From Hyphomicrobiales bacterium (GTDB lineage: Bacteria > Pseudomonadota > Alphaproteobacteria > Rhizobiales > Beijerinckiaceae): a DNA stretch of 18,396 nt. The position numbers and the translations under genes were made by a program. The notes under the pieces are model-generated. The model had not been told where the DNA came from. It was given only the letters and a program-made list of their open reading frames with translations, and made no database searches. How positions within the stretch are numbered: position 1 is the first letter of the stretch; every line of letters starts with the position of its first letter. Of this stretch, positions 6,864 to 13,520 are shown piece by piece. Location: contig JAATEW010000366.1 in assembly GCA_015655535.1 (NCBI GenBank), positions 1 to 18,396 of the forward strand. The letters are read 5' to 3'.

Positions 6864-7214
6864 ATGAACGACAGCTATTGGACCTTCTGGGATGGCAGCA
6901 AGGTGGATAGACCCGAAGCGCAGGATTATCTCGACCTTTTCGGCCAATATAAAAAGGATTTCGGGCCAGTCTATACGGAGCCGGAGGACGACCGCTACCG
7001 GCTGCTGTTCGACCAGATCTGCAGGCTCCTCGTGCAGCCGTCCAATTTCAATCTCTCGATGCCGCAGGAATTCCGGGCGACCGCACAGCGCTACCTCGCG
7101 GGCGAGGCGTCCACCGTCGCGCATGTGCGCGATCCAGAGATCCGGCATTTTATGCTGAGCGATCTCTATGATTACGTGCACCTGCGTCAGAAGATGGGCG
7201 GGCCGGCCTGGTAA
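6864..7214 (+). CDS. Hypothetical protein, 116 residues
   Basis: This protein is not recognised. It begins MNDSYWTFWDGSKVDRPEAQ, is rich in aromatic and acidic residues, and is predicted by eye to be mostly helical and soluble, without signal peptide or membrane segment. Notable stretches are YLDLFGQYKKDFGPVYTEPE, RYRLLFDQICRLL and DPEIRHFMLSDLYDYVHLRQ. Codon use resembles the neighbouring genes, and the frame stays open with a sensible composition, which supports a real gene. The ATG at 6864 is chosen; an in-frame TTG lies three codons upstream at 6855, and no strong ribosome binding site is seen for either. The gene ends 10 bases before the stop of the convergent EamA gene. It may share a transcript with the DUF2794 gene across the repeat. 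Confidence 0.7.
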   Translation: MNDSYWTFWDGSKVDRPEAQDYLDLFGQYKKDFGPVYTEPEDDRYRLLFDQICRLLVQPSNFNLSMPQEFRATAQRYLAGEASTVAHVRDPEIRHFMLSDLYDYVHLRQKMGGPAW

Positions 7215-7215
7215 A

Positions 7216-7230
7216 GGCTAGATCCTAGCC
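7216..7230. terminator. Possible bidirectional stop between convergent genes
   Basis: GGCTAG, loop ATC, CTAGCC is a perfect 6-bp-arm hairpin that begins two bases after the stop of the hypothetical gene and includes the EamA stop codon. There is no clear T-tract on either side, so as an intrinsic terminator it is weak. Position is the main argument. Confidence 0.3.
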
Positions 7231-8184
7231 TCGGTTTGCGACCGGCCTTGTTTTGCCGCACGGCCGCGTCACCAGATAGATGCCCAAGACAACCGGCAGG
7301 ATGCCGAGAAGATCCTGGGCGACGATATGTTCGCCGAGAACGAGCCACGCAAACAGCATGGCAAGCGGCGGCATCAGAAAGTGAAACGAACTCGCAGCCG
7401 TCGCGCCGCAGACCGTGAGCAGGTGGAACCATAAGAGAAACGCCAATATGGATCCGCACAGCACGAGGAAGGCGAAAGCGCCGATGAGCCGCGCGCTGGG
7501 CACGATGTCGCCAAGGCTGGAGACGCTGAGCGCGACAGGCGCGAGCAGAAGGCCTCCCGACAGATTTTGGATGCCGTTGCCGATCCATAAATTGCCCTTG
7601 GGTGCGAAGAGCTTGAACAGGATCGTCCCGGCGACGATCGAGGCGAGCGACACAAGCGTGAACAAAATACCGTGCAGGCTGTCGGTACCCGCCGAAAGAC
7701 GATGGGCGACGATGAAGGCGACGCCGATCACGCCAAGGAAAAGGCCGGCGAGTTTTCGCCATGTCAGCGCTTCGCCGAGGAAGATCGCCGCCAATAGAGC
7801 GGTGAAGACCGGATTGGCGCTCACGATCAAGCCGCCGAGACCGGCCGATATGGACTGAAGCCCGACATAGGCAAAGCCGAGATAGAGGGCATTATTGGCG
7901 ACGCCGAGGATCGCGAATACGCCGATCTCGCGCCATGACAATGACCAGGCCTCGCGCAGCAAGGCTGTGAAGCCGAGGATGAGAAGGCCCGCCGCCAGGA
8001 AGCGCCCAGAGAGGAGGAGAAGCGGCGGGCAATCCATGACGCCGACTTTGCCGGCGACGAAGGCAAAGCTCCACAGCACGCAAAAGGCGCCGATATAGAC
8101 CGGCAGCAGATTGAAAGTGGCGCGGGACACGCCTTGGGCCGGTGCCAGGGGCACGGGCGCTTCGGACATTGGGGCTTCGGACAT
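7225..8184 (-). CDS. EamA-type drug/metabolite transporter (DMT superfamily)
   Basis: An inner-membrane protein of 319 residues with about ten hydrophobic segments in two tandem EamA repeats, roughly residues 25-150 and 165-300. Family features include LLLLSGRFLAAGLLIL, ISAGLGGLIVSANPVFTALL and MPPLAMLFAWLVLGEHI near the ends of the halves. Such proteins mostly export metabolites (amino acids, purines, other small molecules) or import some; the substrate cannot be told from the sequence. The start at 8182-8184 is favoured by AGGAGA seven bases upstream. The next five codons repeat the first five (MSEAPMSEAP), so there are two near-identical possible starts. It is divergent from a LysR regulator that very likely controls it, and a deaminase gene lies just beyond the regulator, which makes a purine-related substrate conceivable but unproven. 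Confidence 0.92.
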   Translation of the reverse strand: MSEAPMSEAPVPLAPAQGVSRATFNLLPVYIGAFCVLWSFAFVAGKVGVMDCPPLLLLSGRFLAAGLLILGFTALLREAWSLSWREIGVFAILGVANNALYLGFAYVGLQSISAGLGGLIVSANPVFTALLAAIFLGEALTWRKLAGLFLGVIGVAFIVAHRLSAGTDSLHGILFTLVSLASIVAGTILFKLFAPKGNLWIGNGIQNLSGGLLLAPVALSVSSLGDIVPSARLIGAFAFLVLCGSILAFLLWFHLLTVCGATAASSFHFLMPPLAMLFAWLVLGEHIVAQDLLGILPVVLGIYLVTRPCGKTRPVANRG

Positions 8185-8225
8185 GGGGGCTTCTCCTATG
8201 GCCCCTATTTGGCCCAACCTCTTTT

Positions 8226-8257
8226 CATTTGAAAATTAAATGATAAAATCATTATCA
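8226..8257. promoter_or_regulatory. AT-rich inverted repeats between EamA and LysR genes (candidate operator)
   Basis: Two nearby dyads lie in the 95-bp divergent gap: CATTT-7 bases-AAATG (8226-8242) and TGATAA-5 bases-TTATCA (8241-8257). They are strikingly AT-rich against the GC-rich surroundings. LysR-type regulators commonly bind such T-N11-A dyads between their own gene and the divergent target. This is probably both operator and promoter region, but no binding data exist. Confidence 0.6.
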
Positions 8258-8279
8258 GTGGAAAAATGGATGTATTTAA

Positions 8280-9197
8280 ATGTTTTATCTCGATCTTTTG
8301 CGCAGCTTCGTTTCGGTGGTGGATGCTGGCGGCTTCCCCCGCGCCGGCGAGCGCGTGCACCGGACACAATCCACGGTCAGCCAGCAGATCAAGCGGCTGG
8401 AAGAGGATTTGAGGCGTCCCCTGTTCCATCGGATCGGCAAGCAGGTTATCCCGACCGAGGACGGGGAACGTATGCTCTCCTATGCGCGGCGGATTCTCTC
8501 CCTCGTCGACGAGGCGCGCGATGTGCTCACCCGCCCCGTTCAGGACGGAGCGGTGCGGCTCGGCATTCCGGAGGATTTCGCCGCCTATAGGCTTACGCAA
8601 TTGCTTGCAAGCTGCGCCCGCTCGCGGCCGGGGCTGCGGCTCGATGTGCGCGCCGATCAGAGCCTCTATCTCCGGCGCGATCTTGAACGCGGCGACTTGG
8701 ACCTCGTCTTGCTGAAACGCGATGCGGGCGAAAAGGGCGGTCTCGCCGTTTGGCCGGAGCGCGTCTATTGGGTGACCAGCAAATCCCATCCGGTCGATCT
8801 CTCTGCCACCTCCATTCCGCTCATTGGTTTTCCTGCCGGCTGCATTTATCGCGCGCGGGCGATTCACGCGATGGAATCGGCTGGACGCGCCTGGCATATG
8901 GCCTATTCGAGTTCGAGTTTGACGGGTATCCAGGCAGCCGTCGCGGCTGGATTGGGTCTCAGCATCCTGTCCGATATCGCCATTCAGCCGGACCATCGCG
9001 TGCTGACGGCGAAGGATGGCTTCGCGCCGATCGACAAGACCGAGATGGCGCTTGTCGCCGCGCCCGTCGCCAATACGGCGGCGTTGCGGCTCGCCGACAA
9101 CCTCGCCCAATTCTGCGGTTCGGTGCGGGCCGAACGTGTTGGCGATGAAGCGGGATCGCGCACGTCCGGGGCGCCTGAAACCGTCGTTTCATGCTGA
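8280..9197 (+). CDS. LysR-family transcriptional regulator
   Basis: A 305-residue DNA-binding regulator of normal family length. The N-terminal winged helix-turn-helix covers about residues 3-62 (LLRSFVSVVDAGGFPRAGER, then HRTQSTVSQQIKRLEEDL and LFHR). The rest is a periplasmic-binding-protein-like effector domain, with the usual SSSLTGIQAAVAAGLGLSIL stretch in the second lobe. The effector is unknown. The ATG at 8280 fits the family N-terminus; the ribosome binding site is weak. It is divergent from the EamA transporter and followed 50 bases later by the deaminase gene, so both are candidate targets. The C-terminal ~15 residues (after RAERVGDEAG) look like a variable tail. Confidence 0.93.
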   Translation: MFYLDLLRSFVSVVDAGGFPRAGERVHRTQSTVSQQIKRLEEDLRRPLFHRIGKQVIPTEDGERMLSYARRILSLVDEARDVLTRPVQDGAVRLGIPEDFAAYRLTQLLASCARSRPGLRLDVRADQSLYLRRDLERGDLDLVLLKRDAGEKGGLAVWPERVYWVTSKSHPVDLSATSIPLIGFPAGCIYRARAIHAMESAGRAWHMAYSSSSLTGIQAAVAAGLGLSILSDIAIQPDHRVLTAKDGFAPIDKTEMALVAAPVANTAALRLADNLAQFCGSVRAERVGDEAGSRTSGAPETVVSC

Positions 9198-9247
9198 CCT
9201 GATAGCCACTACATATCCGAGGACCGATGCCGTTTTGGAGGGTTCCG

Positions 9248-10261
9248 ATGATATCGCACGACACCTTCATAGACGGTCTTCCGAAAGTCGAGCTGCATCT
9301 TCATATCGAAGGCACGCTGGAGCCGCGGATGCTCTGGGACAAGGCCGCCGAGCACGGACTCAAGCTGCCGTTCCAATCGGTCGATGAGATCGAGAGAGCC
9401 TATAATTTTGGGAATCTTCAGGATTTTCTCGACATCTATTACCAAGGGATGAACGCCCTGAGGTCGGAGCGCGATTTTTACGACCTCACCTTCGCCTATC
9501 TTGAAAAAGCCCATGCGCAAGCTGTGATGCACGCGGAGATTTTCTTCGATCCGCAAGGCCATACGTCGCGCGGATTGCCGTTCGAAGTTCCCTTGAACGG
9601 CATTACGCAGGCACTGGCCGATGGCAGGGAAAAGCTCGGCATCAGCTCGGGCCTCATCATGTGTTTTTTGCGCCATCTCGACGAAGCCGCCGCCTTCGAC
9701 ACGCTGAACCAGGCGCTGCCCTATAGAACGCATATTCTGGGCGTCGGGCTCGACAGCAGCGAACTCGGCCATCCGCCTTCAAAGTTCGAGAAAGTCTTCG
9801 CCGCGGCGCGTGGCGAGGGCTTCCGCATCACCGCCCATGCCGGGGAAGAAGGCCCGCCCGTGTATGTCTGGGAAGCGCTCGACCTCTTGAAGATCGAGCG
9901 CCTCGACCACGGCAACCGGTCTTTGGAGGACCCGAAGCTGGTGGAGAGGCTGGTGGCTTCGGGCATGGGTCTCACCGTCTGCCCGTTGAGCAATTTGAAG
10001 CTCTGCGGGATCAAGGATATGCGCGAGCATCCCTTGAAGAGAATGCTCGACCTTGGCCTGAAAGCCGGGGTCAATTCCGACGATCCGGCCTATTTCGGCG
10101 GCTATGTGAACGAGAATTACAAGGCGGTGACGGCGGCGCTTGGCCTCGAGCCGCATCATCTCGTCACGTTGGCGCGAAACGGCATCGATGCCAGTTTCCT
10201 CGGCGACGCGGAGAAGACGGTCCTGCGCGACAGGCTCGACCTTTATGCCGCGGCGCATTGA
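9248..10261 (+). CDS. Adenosine deaminase family protein, probably adenine deaminase
   Basis: A 337-residue zinc hydrolase of the amidohydrolase superfamily. Zinc and catalytic motifs seen are HLHIEGT (H17, H19), HAGEE (H197 and catalytic E200), LDHGNR with the proton-relay histidine, and NSDDP (D278, D279). The HIEGTLEP form in place of HLDG, together with LKLCGIKDM and VNSDDPAYFGGYV, is typical of the subgroup annotated as adenine deaminase (adenine to hypoxanthine and ammonia, purine salvage). Adenosine as substrate remains possible. The ATG at 9248 has GGAGGG six bases upstream; an in-frame ATG at 9227 would leave that site inside the gene and is less likely. It lies 50 bases after the LysR gene on the same strand and may be cotranscribed with it. 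Confidence 0.93.
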   Translation: MISHDTFIDGLPKVELHLHIEGTLEPRMLWDKAAEHGLKLPFQSVDEIERAYNFGNLQDFLDIYYQGMNALRSERDFYDLTFAYLEKAHAQAVMHAEIFFDPQGHTSRGLPFEVPLNGITQALADGREKLGISSGLIMCFLRHLDEAAAFDTLNQALPYRTHILGVGLDSSELGHPPSKFEKVFAAARGEGFRITAHAGEEGPPVYVWEALDLLKIERLDHGNRSLEDPKLVERLVASGMGLTVCPLSNLKLCGIKDMREHPLKRMLDLGLKAGVNSDDPAYFGGYVNENYKAVTAALGLEPHHLVTLARNGIDASFLGDAEKTVLRDRLDLYAAAH

Positions 10262-10405
10262 CCGAGGGTTTCGAGACAAACTCCCGATATCGGGCCGCCT
10301 CCGCACCCCTGGTCCAAGCCGTTTTTCTCCCTACATACACATTGCGAGAGACGCTTTAGCTGAAGGTCTCTTACTTGCTGTGTCTTCACATGAAAGAACG
10401 CAAAC

Positions 10406-10840
10406 ATGCATGTGACTATTGAGAACGCAGAATTGGCGATTGAAGCTGCCGTCAAAAAGGCAAAAGAGCTCGGAATCCAGAGCTGTATCGCTGTGGTCGA
10501 TTCCGGCGGCAATCTGAAGGCCTTTTACCGGATGGACGATGCCTGGGTCGGCTCGATCGACGTCTCGATCAAGAAGGCGAAAACGGCCCTCTTCTTCGGC
10601 ATGCCGACGGGTGAGATCGGCAAATTGTCCCAGCCTGGCAAGCCGCTTTACGGGATCGAGCATTCGAACGAAGGGCTGATCACCTTTCCGGGCGGTCTGC
10701 CGATTGTCGATAAGGATGGCGTGATGGAAGGCGCGATCGGTACCAGCGGCTCGACCGTCGAAAACGACCATACGGTCGCAGCGGCGGGCGTTGCTGTTGT
10801 CGGCGTGAGCGACATCCCGGCGCATCCCTGGCGGACGTAA
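10406..10840 (+). CDS. GlcG/HbpS family protein (heme-binding-like)
   Basis: A 144-residue protein of the GlcG/HbpS fold family. Seen are ALxAA-type N-terminal helix residues (NAELAIEAAVKKAKELGI), CIAVVDSGGNLKAFYRMDDA, the SIDVSIKKAKTALFF helix, LITFPGGLPIVDKDGVMEGA and IGTSGSTVENDHTVAAAGVA, all in family order. Members are found with glycolate oxidation genes and as extracellular heme sensors, but most have no proven job. No signal peptide is visible, so this one is probably cytosolic. It stands alone between the deaminase gene and a repeat. A link to glycolate made by the RubisCO oxygenase reaction is tempting given the nearby cbb genes, but that is inference. The ribosome binding site (GAAAGAA) is weak. 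Confidence 0.9.
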   Translation: MHVTIENAELAIEAAVKKAKELGIQSCIAVVDSGGNLKAFYRMDDAWVGSIDVSIKKAKTALFFGMPTGEIGKLSQPGKPLYGIEHSNEGLITFPGGLPIVDKDGVMEGAIGTSGSTVENDHTVAAAGVAVVGVSDIPAHPWRT

Positions 10841-10860
10841 TCTGAAAGCATCGGGCGAAT

Positions 10861-10919
10861 CCTTCTCCCGCTTGCGGGAGAAGGTGGCCCTGCCGTCAGG
10901 CAGGGTCGGATGAGGGGTG
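10861..10919. repeat. REP-like repeat, copy 2 (left of the DUF559 gene)
   Basis: The unit has CCTTCTCCCG-CTTG-CGGGAGAAGG (10861-10884), then GTGG, then CCCTGCC-GTCA-GGCAGGG (10888-10905) and TCGGATGAGGGGTGG. It is the same family as 6683-6828, and in the opposite orientation to 11351-11406. Two hairpins with variable loop stems joined by conserved linkers are typical of REP-type elements. Confidence 0.9.
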
Positions 10920-10959
10920 GTTGCCACTGACTGGGCGCAGCTTTGTTGATCATGGCCCC

Positions 10960-11325
10960 ATGATCGTTCGGCTTACGCATCGCAGGCTTTCCCAAGCACG
11001 CCGCCTACGCGGGGCGATGACGGTAGCTGAGACAATTCTTTGGAAAAGTCTCCGCAACCGAGGCTTTGGATGGAAATTCCGGAGACAAGTGCCCATCGGC
11101 CCCTACGTCGCCGACTTCGTATGCATAGAAGTCAAACTTATCGTCGAATTGGATGGACCACCGCACGACGATCCCAAACAAAAAAGCCATGATGCTGAAC
11201 GGGATATTTGGCTTCAGACACGCGGGTGGCGCGTCTTGCGTGTTCCAAACGATATCGTTATCGGAGGTGGCAACATCGTCTTGGAAATGATCGACAGCGC
11301 GATCAAAATGGCGATTGCCCAATAA
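10960..11325 (+). CDS. DUF559 (Vsr-like) endonuclease-domain protein
   Basis: A 121-residue single-domain protein of the DUF559 family, related to the very-short-patch-repair/restriction-endonuclease fold. Seen are an N-terminal helix with MTVAETILWKSLRNR, FRRQVPIGPYVADFVCIEVK, the probable nuclease core VELDGPPH (D and H), and a C-terminal GWRVLRVPNDIV strand-helix. A metal-dependent DNA nuclease activity is predicted for the fold but the cellular role is unknown. The ATG at 10960 is preferred over an in-frame TTG at 10921. Parts of the gene look less GC-rich than its neighbours (for example around 11160-11280), and it is bracketed by inverted REP-like repeats, which suggests arrival by transfer. 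Its end lies 25 bases from the right-hand repeat. Confidence 0.88.
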   Translation: MIVRLTHRRLSQARRLRGAMTVAETILWKSLRNRGFGWKFRRQVPIGPYVADFVCIEVKLIVELDGPPHDDPKQKSHDAERDIWLQTRGWRVLRVPNDIVIGGGNIVLEMIDSAIKMAIAQ

Positions 11326-11350
11326 AGCGCGGCCGAATGAACGAAACCAT

Positions 11351-11406
11351 CCCTCATCCGACCCTCGCTAACGCGAGGGCCACCTTCTCCCCTTGCGGGA
11401 GAAGGA
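11351..11406. repeat. REP-like repeat, copy 3 (right of the DUF559 gene), inverted relative to copy 2
   Basis: It reads CCCTCATCCGA, CCCTCGC-TAAC-GCGAGGG, CCACCTTCTCC, CCTTGCGGGAGAAGG. Reverse-complemented, it aligns nearly base for base with 10861-10919, differing mainly in the inner stem, where pairing is kept. It ends about 20 bases from the cbbR stop codon and may also terminate cbbR transcription. Confidence 0.9.
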
Positions 11407-11426
11407 CGCGCACCAAAATCCGAGTT

Positions 11427-12341
11427 TCACACCACCTTCGGCAGGAAGCTCTTGCCATCTTGCACGATGAAATCCCACATGGCCTGACCGATCGGGCTCA
11501 GAATATGATCGGCGCGGTGGACGACGAACCATTCGCGCATGATTGGCAGGCCGACGACGTCCAAGACGACAAGCCGGCCCGCCGCGACTTCCGCCTCGAT
11601 CGTATGGGCTGAAATCAGCGCCAGACCTAAGCCCGCCATGATCGCCTGTTTGATCGTCTCGTTGGAGCCGATCTCGATTCCGATGCGCGGCTGGCGCACG
11701 ACGATCCCGCCCAGGAAATAATCAAAAATCCCGCGCGTGCCGGAGCCCGGCTCCCGCACGATGAAGCTTTCGCTCGAGAGCTCGGCCTTGTCGATCGCCT
11801 TGCGCTGCGCCAATTGATGATCGGGCGCGGCAATGACCACTTGCGGATGCTGGCCGAAATATTCAGACGATACCTCGAAATCGAGCAGCGGCCGGCCCAT
11901 CATGGCAAGGTCGATCGAATAATCGCGGAGCGACTCGATGATTTCCTGCCGGTTCCCGACCGAGATCGAGACTTCGATGCGGGGATTCTGCTTTGAAAAA
12001 GCGGCGATCAGGCGCGGCGCGAAATATTTCGCCGTGGAGACGACTCCGACCGTCACCCGTCCGGCCTTCTTGTCGCGAATGGCGGTCAGCGTATTATCGA
12101 GATCGTTCAGGACGGGATGTATGCGCGTCGCGGCATTGACGACTTCCTGGCCGGCGTCGGTCAGGCGCAAGCGCCCGCCGATTCTGTCGAACAGCAGGGT
12201 CTGGGCATCCTCTTCGAGATGCTTTATGCGCGAGGTCAAGGTGGCCGCGGTGACATTCAGCGTTTCCGCTGCCATGGCGATCGTGCCTGCCTGGGCCACC
12301 GCCCGGATGGTCATCAATTGTTTGAGGGTCAACCGCCGCAT
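11427..12341 (-). CDS. cbbR: LysR-type regulator CbbR of the Calvin cycle operon
   Basis: CbbR activates CO2-fixation (cbb) genes in response to metabolic state; cofactors in other species include NADPH, ATP and RuBP. This 304-residue protein has the N-terminal helix-turn-helix (MRRLTLKQLMTIRAVAQAGT, then AAATLTSRIKHLEEDAQTLL) and an effector domain with VGVVSTAKYFAPRLIAAFSK, REPGSGTRGIFDYFL and ETIKQAIMAGLGLALISAHT. The STAKYFAPRL and EPGSGTR stretches are typical of CbbR. It is divergent from cbbF, the standard arrangement. The ATG at 12339-12341 gives the usual N-terminus; its upstream CCGGGG is a poor ribosome binding site, so translation may be weak. Confidence 0.95.
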   Translation of the reverse strand: MRRLTLKQLMTIRAVAQAGTIAMAAETLNVTAATLTSRIKHLEEDAQTLLFDRIGGRLRLTDAGQEVVNAATRIHPVLNDLDNTLTAIRDKKAGRVTVGVVSTAKYFAPRLIAAFSKQNPRIEVSISVGNRQEIIESLRDYSIDLAMMGRPLLDFEVSSEYFGQHPQVVIAAPDHQLAQRKAIDKAELSSESFIVREPGSGTRGIFDYFLGGIVVRQPRIGIEIGSNETIKQAIMAGLGLALISAHTIEAEVAAGRLVVLDVVGLPIMREWFVVHRADHILSPIGQAMWDFIVQDGKSFLPKVV

Positions 12342-12449
12342 CCCCGGAGGCTAAATTTTCTTGAGCAATATCTCAATATATTTCACTTTATTTTTCCCCA
12401 GCGAACGCCGAGATGGTCTTGGCGGCAAAGCCGAATGGTCAGGGTGGAA
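12342..12449. promoter_or_regulatory. cbbR-cbbF divergent control region
   Basis: A 108-bp AT-rich gap between divergent genes. It holds a dyad TTGAG-CAATAT-CTCAA (12361-12376) followed by more T/A-rich sequence (TATATTTCACTTTATTTTT). LysR-type activators such as CbbR bind dyads of this kind (T-N11-A and TNA-N7-TNA patterns), overlapping the regulator promoter. The dyad is seen directly; its use by CbbR is inference from the layout. Confidence 0.65.
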
Positions 12450-13505
12450 ATGACGGCATCAACTCAAACTGTTGAATTACAGTCCTTTCTCAGCCAAATC
12501 GCCGACCGGGACAAGGGGCTCACGGCGGCTTGCGCCGCGATTGCCGAGATCGGGGTCGCTGCGGCCGAAATGGCGGAGCTGATCGCGCTCGGCCGCCTCT
12601 ATGGAAGCATAGGCGCAAGCACGGACCATAAGAACACGGACGGCGACGTTCAAAAGCAATTGGACATTATCGCCGATGAGAAATTCATCGCGGCCTTGCG
12701 CCGTGCCCCGGTCGCCGTCGTCGTGTCGGAGGAATTGAACGAGCCTTTGGTTCTAAACGATGGCGCGCCCATCGTGGTGGCGATCGATCCGCTCGACGGC
12801 TCGTCCAACATCGACGCGAATGTGTCGATCGGCACGATTTTCTCGATCCTGCCGGTGCTGTCAGGCGCCGGCGAACCCACGGCGCATTTCCTTCAGCCGG
12901 GCCGCGTGCAGCTTGCGGCGGGCTTTGCCGTCTATGGCCCGCAAACCTCGCTCGTTCTGGCGATTGCCGGAAAGACCCAGATCTTCACCTTCGACCGGCG
13001 GGTCGGCGCATTCATCCGCACGTCCGCCGACGTGCAGATCAAGGAAGACGCGACTGAATATGCGATCAATGCTTCGAATTACCGGCATTGGGATCCGTCG
13101 GTGCGTATTTTTATCGACGATTGCGTGAAGGGGGCCGATGGTCCCTTTGGCCGCAATTATAATATGCGCTGGATTGCGTCTCTGGTGGCCGAAGCCTATC
13201 GCATTCTCTTGCGCGGCGGCCTCTTCCTTTATCCGGGCGATCATCGCGAAGGCTATGCGGACGGGCGGCTGCGCCTCACCTATGAGGCCAATCCGATGGC
13301 GCTCGTCGCCGAGAACGCGGGTGGGGCCGCAACCGATGGGCATCGCCGGATTCTCGATATTCTGCCGGCCGGCATTCATGTCCGCTCGCCGCTGATCTTC
13401 GGCTCGGTTTGGCTCGTCGATCTCGTTTCGCGGTTCTATGCCGATCCGCACTTTTCTCCCGAGCGCGCGCCTCTCTTTGCGCAGCGCGGCCTGATGCGTG
13501 GTTGA
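12450..13505 (+). CDS. cbbF: Fructose-1,6-bisphosphatase, class I (Calvin cycle)
   Basis: CbbF removes the 1-phosphate of fructose-1,6-bisphosphate (and often sedoheptulose-1,7-bisphosphate) in RuBP regeneration. The 351-residue length is normal for class I. Seen are the metal site VVAIDPLDGSSNIDANVSIG (D113, D116), the upstream glutamate pair in SEELNE, NMRWIASLVAEAYRILLRGG, LFLYPGD for substrate binding, and a C-terminal VRSPLIFGSVWLVDLVSRFY. The start at 12450 (MTASTQTVEL) was chosen because AGGGTGG lies just upstream; an in-frame ATG 15 bases earlier (12435) is possible. The frame also extends upstream antisense to cbbR, which is a chance extension. First gene of the operon; cbbP follows after 15 bases. 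Confidence 0.96.
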   Translation: MTASTQTVELQSFLSQIADRDKGLTAACAAIAEIGVAAAEMAELIALGRLYGSIGASTDHKNTDGDVQKQLDIIADEKFIAALRRAPVAVVVSEELNEPLVLNDGAPIVVAIDPLDGSSNIDANVSIGTIFSILPVLSGAGEPTAHFLQPGRVQLAAGFAVYGPQTSLVLAIAGKTQIFTFDRRVGAFIRTSADVQIKEDATEYAINASNYRHWDPSVRIFIDDCVKGADGPFGRNYNMRWIASLVAEAYRILLRGGLFLYPGDHREGYADGRLRLTYEANPMALVAENAGGAATDGHRRILDILPAGIHVRSPLIFGSVWLVDLVSRFYADPHFSPERAPLFAQRGLMRG

Positions 13506-13520
13506 GCGAAAAGGGTCTTT

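Noticed and set aside
8205..9110. 301-codon open frame on the minus strand
   Set aside because: It is antisense to the LysR gene and runs through the divergent promoter gap. The LysR helix-turn-helix on the other strand is convincing.
10283..10294. CCCGATATCGGG palindrome after the deaminase gene as terminator
   Set aside because: It has no room for a loop and no following T-tract. It is more likely chance or a protein-binding dyad.
10861..11406. CRISPR-like array from repeated hairpins
   Set aside because: Only two inverted units with a gene between them; there is no regular spacer pattern and no cas gene.
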